Assembly (NCBI GenBank): GCA_015680685.1
Contig: MNCI01002112.1
Location: 580,390 to 644,389, forward strand
Origin: Gnetum montanum
Taxonomy: Eukaryota > Streptophyta > Gnetopsida > Gnetales > Gnetaceae
Direction: 5' to 3'
DNA length: 64,000 bases
Shown here: piece by piece, positions 59,401-64,000 of the stretch
How the letters are laid out: each line of letters starts with the position of its first letter
How positions within the stretch are numbered: position 1 is the stretch's first letter
Translations under genes and position numbers: made by a program
The notes under the pieces: generated by a model
What the model was told of the DNA's origin: nothing
Database searches by the model: none
Seen by the model: only the letters and a program-made list of their open reading frames with translations

Positions 59401-61641
59401 TCCTAACAGAGGTACCAAATTCAACTAGCCTACTTCTTTGGCTATAAGGCTTTAGGAGGATATCCTCAAACTCTATGAAGATACCTCTACAATAATCCAC
59501 ATGCATTATGCATTTTTTTAGTTTATTTAAAGAAATTCACAGATTTCCTAGTGGTGAGGAGGAATGGGAATTTTATGGCCCAAGACCTTGACCAACTCTC
59601 TAGTTCTTGGATAAAGCATATTAATCCTACCACATAGGCCTAGAATCCATGAGAGAGTGTGGGGAAATCACTATTTATGATTACTAAATGAGTTAGTTAT
59701 AATCAGTGTGCTTCCCTTAATAGCATGGGGGAGGAGCCTCTCATAGTGCCAACTAACATCAGAGGGTCCAAGAGCTACACGTAAAGGCTAACAGGGCAGA
59801 AAAATCCAAGGTTAAATGACTAATAGAAGAAGCAACACCAATAATAGAGTATCCCTCTTAGAAGAAGCTCAAATCAAAGCTTAATAGGTCACATCAGGCA
59901 GTCATGAATATGTTTTAACTATGTTTTTCCTATTCTATGTTTTATGTCTTATGGATAAATTGTTGCTTTATGTGATAATATATTTTATGTATAATGGTTG
60001 CAGATAAGCATCAAGACATGATAGCCCAAGATGCTGCTATAGAGAAAGAGTAAATGTATGCAGTTACTGCTGTGGATGAGGCACAAAGGTGTGCTACCAT
60101 CATAATAGTGAAGGAACAAAGGTGTGTAGAGGAGGCACTCTTACAATAGCATGAGGCTGAAGGATTAGCCAACATTAATCTAGATGACCTAGACACCTTG
60201 CTTGGTGAGCCATTTTCAAGTGCATCCCCCATAGTCATTCTAGAGGAGGAAGAGTAGCTAGGTATGCACATGCCTTAATGATACTTGTTATATCCTATGG
60301 ATTTTGCTTTAATTCTAACCATTCAATGATTTGTATGCTTTTTGTAGTTCTTGAGCCATAAGAAAAGGCCTCGACACCTAAGTTTCACATGAAACCATGG
60401 GTAGAGGTTTTGGACAAGATGGAGTTCATGCATGAAGTGTCCAAGAACATCATTGATCGGTTGTAGCAAGTTGCACCTAAGATCGGTAAGAACTATGCTT
60501 TATTTATGTTAGTCATTTTTCTATGTTATAGAGGTATATTTGGTTATAGGTTGTATTTATGTTATGGCTATATTAGGTTGTGGATCATGCCTATGGTCAT
60601 ATTTATGATTATGCATTTTTACAATGTGATCAGTAGTGTGGAACCTATGTCATGACATGGACTTTGACTCCTTAAAAAAGCTTTCCTCTAATGTTCAAAA
60701 TGTACCCCTAAAGTTTTACAAAACTACTACTAATCTTACAATTTCATGTGCAAAAACTTCATGGGAGTTCCAAAGGTCCAACAAAATCCCTATAGGAGCA
60801 AGTTGTGATCTTGAGAGAGGAGACCAAGTAGTAGGCCAAGATGATTAGGGATCTTTAGGATTATAAGGCCTTTTTAAAATCCCAAGTAACTAGATTAGAG
60901 AGCCTACAAAACCAAAGAGATCATGTGTTCTTGCTACTAAAACATCATCCATGAAAATGTGGCACTATCTAGGGAGTTGGCATAGCAGCAGATGCAAATG
61001 GATCTCATCTCCTCAAAAGCCAAGGATTGGAAGGACTATTATGCCTAGGTCCTAGAATGGGACCAAACACAAAAGGATCATAAGAGAAAATACAAGGTTG
61101 ATTGGGAGGCATACCTAAAGTGGCTTAAGCAAGAAGTGACTAAACAACACAAGAGAGATTTGTTCATCCAGGGGATTCAGGATAAGAGTGCTTATCAACA
61201 CTTTGAAAGCACTCTTACAAAGGCCAAACCTCCTACTTATTAGGTTACCATGGCTATAGGTGAGACTTCTATGACTACAGTATCATAAGACCCACTTGAT
61301 TAGACTAGAGTTGAGCCCACAAACATCCTCATAGGTATTAATTTTGGGGATGTTGATTGGGACAACAAGAAGAAAGACCATATCTTCCATTAGTTGCAAA
61401 TTGGTTTTCCACATCTGCTCCTAGAAATTATTAAGCCAAATTCCCCATAGGTTTAATATATATATTTATTTTTTGTTTTAATTTTTTCCTAGTTCTAGAT
61501 TTATTGTTGATTAATAATTTGCTTTATGTTGTTATATTTTAGGTACTAGGAGACATCAATGGCCCTAGTGGTGAGGGTGAAGATGGCCCATCACTTCCCT
61601 CTTCAAATGCCCCTAAGCATTCTCTAGTTGTCCATTTTTAA
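56498..61641 (+). pseudogene. Antisense extra gene of element F (most complete copy)
   Basis: This multi-exon gene lies opposite to gag-pol. Exon 1 (56498-56613) is MKKRGSNSKNPIIQELDI... and ends at GT. Block 2 from about 57913 has KPILIVVELL, MMWLDLAIDIANVIV, FIIDDLETHVVGEALNTRN and HTLFQNPPDTMYHLP. A block ending at GT 58728 has CVAIEIAHNWLVGSKHIKKK. The exon from 58858 has SISLDTTLSILGHLEDILIL and an open 95-codon part (59160-59444). The exon from 60004 is charged and probably helical (IAQDAAIEKE ... LDDLDTLLGE). Exon 60348-60485 (138 nt) equals that of D. A long exon from about 60634 follows (DYYAQVLEWDQTQKDHKRKY). The last exon, 61543-61641, ends SLPSSNAPKHSLVVHF then TAA. Function is unknown. 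Confidence 0.78.
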
Positions 61642-62480
61642 TTTTTCTTGTTGATGGCTACATGATGTTTAAATTTATTATTGATGTTGATGGCTATTGT
61701 TAGCCAAGACCTTGTTATGGATGTTTCATAATTATTTTTTATTATTATTTGGACACTTTGCCACATAGTGTGGCCATAGCTATGTATGCTATAAATATTT
61801 TAAATTTTAATTTATGGTTTTAGTTTTGGATATATTCTTCCAGTGTTATAGTTTTATCATGGCTTTACAATTTTAAGGTTTTAATGTTATAAACATTGTG
61901 AATGTTATAAGTGGCTATGTTGGCTATCTTAGCTATAATGTTAAAAATGGTTAGATGATATGGATGTAGTCTACAATAGGAATAAGGTAAAACGATGCTT
62001 GCTAGTTTTAGGCCATGGTAGGCACAAGTCATTTAATAGGTTTGCTAGTTTAAGGCCATGGTAGGCACAAATCATTCAATAGGTTTGCTAGTTTAAGGTC
62101 ACGGCAAGCCATGGGAATTACGAGTCTTAGGCCATGGTAGGTCCTATGTTAAAGGAAAATATTTATTTTTGTTTATTTTATGTTTCTAAATTTTTATGGG
62201 TTTTTTGGTTTTAGAGTTTTTATGCACTTTTCATGTTTATATCATGATAAAGAAAAAGGAAAAAGAAAATACATTACTAGATAGAACACAAATGAAAGAT
62301 AAATTTCTAGGCTATATAAAACAAAAAAAATTACATAAAGGGAAAAACAAAATCTAGGCTAATAGGCTATAGGTACATATAATTACAAGGTCAAAAGGGC
62401 ATAGGGTGGAAGGATTAGGAGCATACATGACTTGTGAAAATGCTTCCTAATATTTGAGAGATTAGGAAACATATGCAGCA
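61642..62480. other. Gap between antisense gene and protease, element F
   Basis: AT-rich DNA with the motif array at 61995-62150. No gene is seen. The protease tail approaches from the right. Confidence 0.55.
61995..62150 (-). repeat. Four-copy motif array of element F
   Basis: Plus-strand view: CTAGTTTTAGGCCATGGTAG (62001), CTAGTTTAAGGCCATGGTAG (62047), CTAGTTTAAGGTCACGGCAA (62089) and GAGTCTTAGGCCATGGTAGG (62122), spaced 33-46 bp. Position and orientation relative to gag-pol match D and E. Confidence 0.8.
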
Positions 62481-63240
62481 TATTTTGTACAAGCATGTAT
62501 ACTCCATTCCCTTAACTAACAATATTGAAGGGGAGCTCCCCTCATAATGCATTTTCCAGCCCATTGTTGTTATTTTCAGGTTTTTCTACTTCCTTAGGTT
62601 AATTAACTTTAGGGTTGGGAGTTTCTTCCTTAAACCCCACTTCAGACACCTACTCTATATCCATGTTGTTAATAGTCAAGGGAACTGTGTTGTCATCATG
62701 AATGATGATTTCACCTCCCTCATAAGAAAGATGAATTTCTTGATGAATAGGTGAGGATACAGCTCATTGTTAAGCTAGCCAATGTCTTCCTAGGATGAGG
62801 TAGAACCCTAATGTTTCCTCTACAACCAGGAAATCCATGGTTATGGAGAATTACTTCCCTACCACAAAGTAGAAGGAGATGGATCCTTTAATAGCAACTC
62901 ATGATCCATTAAAGGACTTCAGAGCTAATGTTATTGTACATTGTATTTGCTTTGTTAAGTCTAAACATTCAACTATGGTGCATGGAATGACATTCATTGT
63001 AGCTCCATCAAATACATGCATCTGATGCATCTTGTATTGCCCCACTCAAATTGTGATGAAAAGAGGGGCCTTGGTCACTTCATGATTTTGGGGACCATTT
63101 TTAATTTCAATATTGCAAAATACTAGTGATGTTGACTTTCTCTCTCTTGGTGAAGAGGGCACCATTATGACATGGATGGATTCTTCATTAGGAAAATTGT
63201 CCTTACTAATGGGAATAGAAGTTAACATCTTGACTTATGG
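62481..63240 (-). pseudogene. Protease of element F
   Basis: Minus-strand pieces: the N-terminal part is open at 63228-63046 (MLTSIPISKDNFPNEESIHV, ATKAPLFITI-like end). The active-site segment VFDGATMNVIP is near 63020-62985. VVEETLGFYLILGRHWLA is near 62825-62775, SSPIHQEIHLSYEGGEI near 62755-62710 and VPLTINNMDIE near 62690-62655. Phe-Asp-Gly replaces the usual Asp-Ser/Thr-Gly neighbourhood, and stops are present. A tail (GELPFNIVS near 62545-62520) matches D and E. Confidence 0.8.
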
Positions 63241-64000
63241 TTCATGATGTGTAGTAGAAGTTATGATTAAGTCATATAGACTTAAGGTTGTGTTTTTTTA
63301 TTTAAGAGATGCTTAACTTGCTTCATCACACTTAGGGATTTTGTCATTGGTCATGGGTTTGTCACCCCAATTTTGCTTAACATCCTCCATGCATCCTAAA
63401 ATGCATACCTCATTTTTAGGTTGTTGTTGTTGCTTCTCCTATTTTCCTTCTCTTTGGCTCTTATATTCCTCCTATGATTTGCTTATTTAAGCATCTTGGG
63501 TTATGGAGGTCATGGGTACTAATGATATGGAAGTGGCCTTTAGTGAGCCTACTTCCTTCCATGCCTTGGCCTAATTTTTATCCTTGTTGTTAGGCTTTTG
63601 CTTAGGATTCTTCCTCTACTTAGTTGGGGTCTTTTGGTTGTCATTGGTTGTTTGAGAGGAAGAGGTTGTAGCATTAGCTACCATGCAGGGTCGTTATGCA
63701 ATTATAGGGGTTGATCAAGTTGTTGCTAGCTGGGGCACCCTGATGATGAATGATTCTTTGGGAGACGTTGACAATGGTATCCTTACAACAAAAGGTGGTC
63801 TTGAGCTAGTGGAAGCTGAAGAGCCCCTTTCATTACAAGGGAATACCTAAATCATGAATTGATCCTTCACAAGCCTTTGGTTGTCATCAACATTGAACAT
63901 TGATATAATGTATGAGTTATTGTTAGTGTTCAATGCATCCTTGAACACATGCATCAATTGGTCTTGAGGTTGGATAGCATTAGAAGCATCTAGAACCAAC
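63241..64000 (-). pseudogene. Gag C-terminus and linker of element F, runs off the window
   Basis: This is homologous to D 20085-20740. Minus-strand residues LVLDASNAIQPQDQLMHV near 63998-63945, a proline-containing part near 63850-63740 and a Lys/Gln/Asn-rich part near 63620-63420 can be matched by eye. Frame is lost at several stops. The remainder of gag and the 5' LTR lie beyond the window. Confidence 0.68.

Larger units (their letters stand above)
45611..64000 (-). mobile_element. Element F: minus-strand retrotransposon running out of the window
   Basis: Reading from right to left: gag tail, protease, motif array, antisense gene (plus strand), repeat spacer, motif, RT, RNase H, extra RNase H, integrase, 3' untranslated region, polypurine tract and 3' LTR. 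The gag start and 5' LTR lie beyond 64000. It is inserted in the 3' untranslated region of E. It is the second example of the full order seen in E. Confidence 0.88.

Overview
The window looks like intergenic DNA from a large plant nuclear genome. No intact host gene, rRNA or tRNA is visible. Nearly everything is a nest of decayed Ty3/gypsy LTR retrotransposons of one family. The Tat/Ogre-like branch is supported by the domain order gag-PRO-RT-RNaseH-extra RNaseH-INT, by a second (archaeal-type) RNase H before the integrase, and by long non-coding spacers. A gymnosperm or another giant-genome seed plant fits, but the species cannot be read from the sequence.

Layout. Element A (+, 1-4232) is the youngest copy: CpG-rich, with a nearly readable integrase, a 14-copy short tandem array and a complete 1407-bp 3' LTR. 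It sits inside the extra RNase H of element B (+, 4233-8744: RNase H, integrase, 3' untranslated region, truncated LTR). B meets element C tail to tail at about 8744. C (-, 8745-14945) is an internally deleted copy whose gag runs straight into RNase H. The 5' LTR of C lies inside element D (-, 14946-24169: partial LTR, gag, protease and an extra gene on the opposite strand). Element E (+, 24170-45610) is inserted in the LTR of D. It shows LTR, leader, gag, protease, antisense extra gene, repeat spacer, RT, two RNases H, integrase and 3' untranslated region. Element F (-, 45611 to beyond 64000) is inserted in the 3' untranslated region of E and has the same order. E also carries a 2918-bp insertion (36660-39577) with a perfect 5-bp target duplication and a piece of a plant subtilase gene.

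The most interesting thing is a module between protease and RT in D, E and F. It consists of short tandem motif arrays, then a multi-exon open reading frame on the strand opposite to gag-pol, then (in E and F) a spacer of degenerate repeats about 187 bp long, then the motif again just before RT. Exon sizes, splice sites, start and proline-rich C-terminus of the antisense gene agree between copies. That points to a gene that was under selection in the ancestral element. Complete elements would exceed 20 kb.

All reading frames except short ones are broken. Many stops look like CAG/CAA or TGG codons changed by C-to-T (or G-to-A) transitions, and CpG is scarce outside A and the 2.9-kb insertion, as expected for long-methylated DNA. 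Two long poly-C runs, four single Ns and a 60-bp duplication at an N mark assembly trouble spots.
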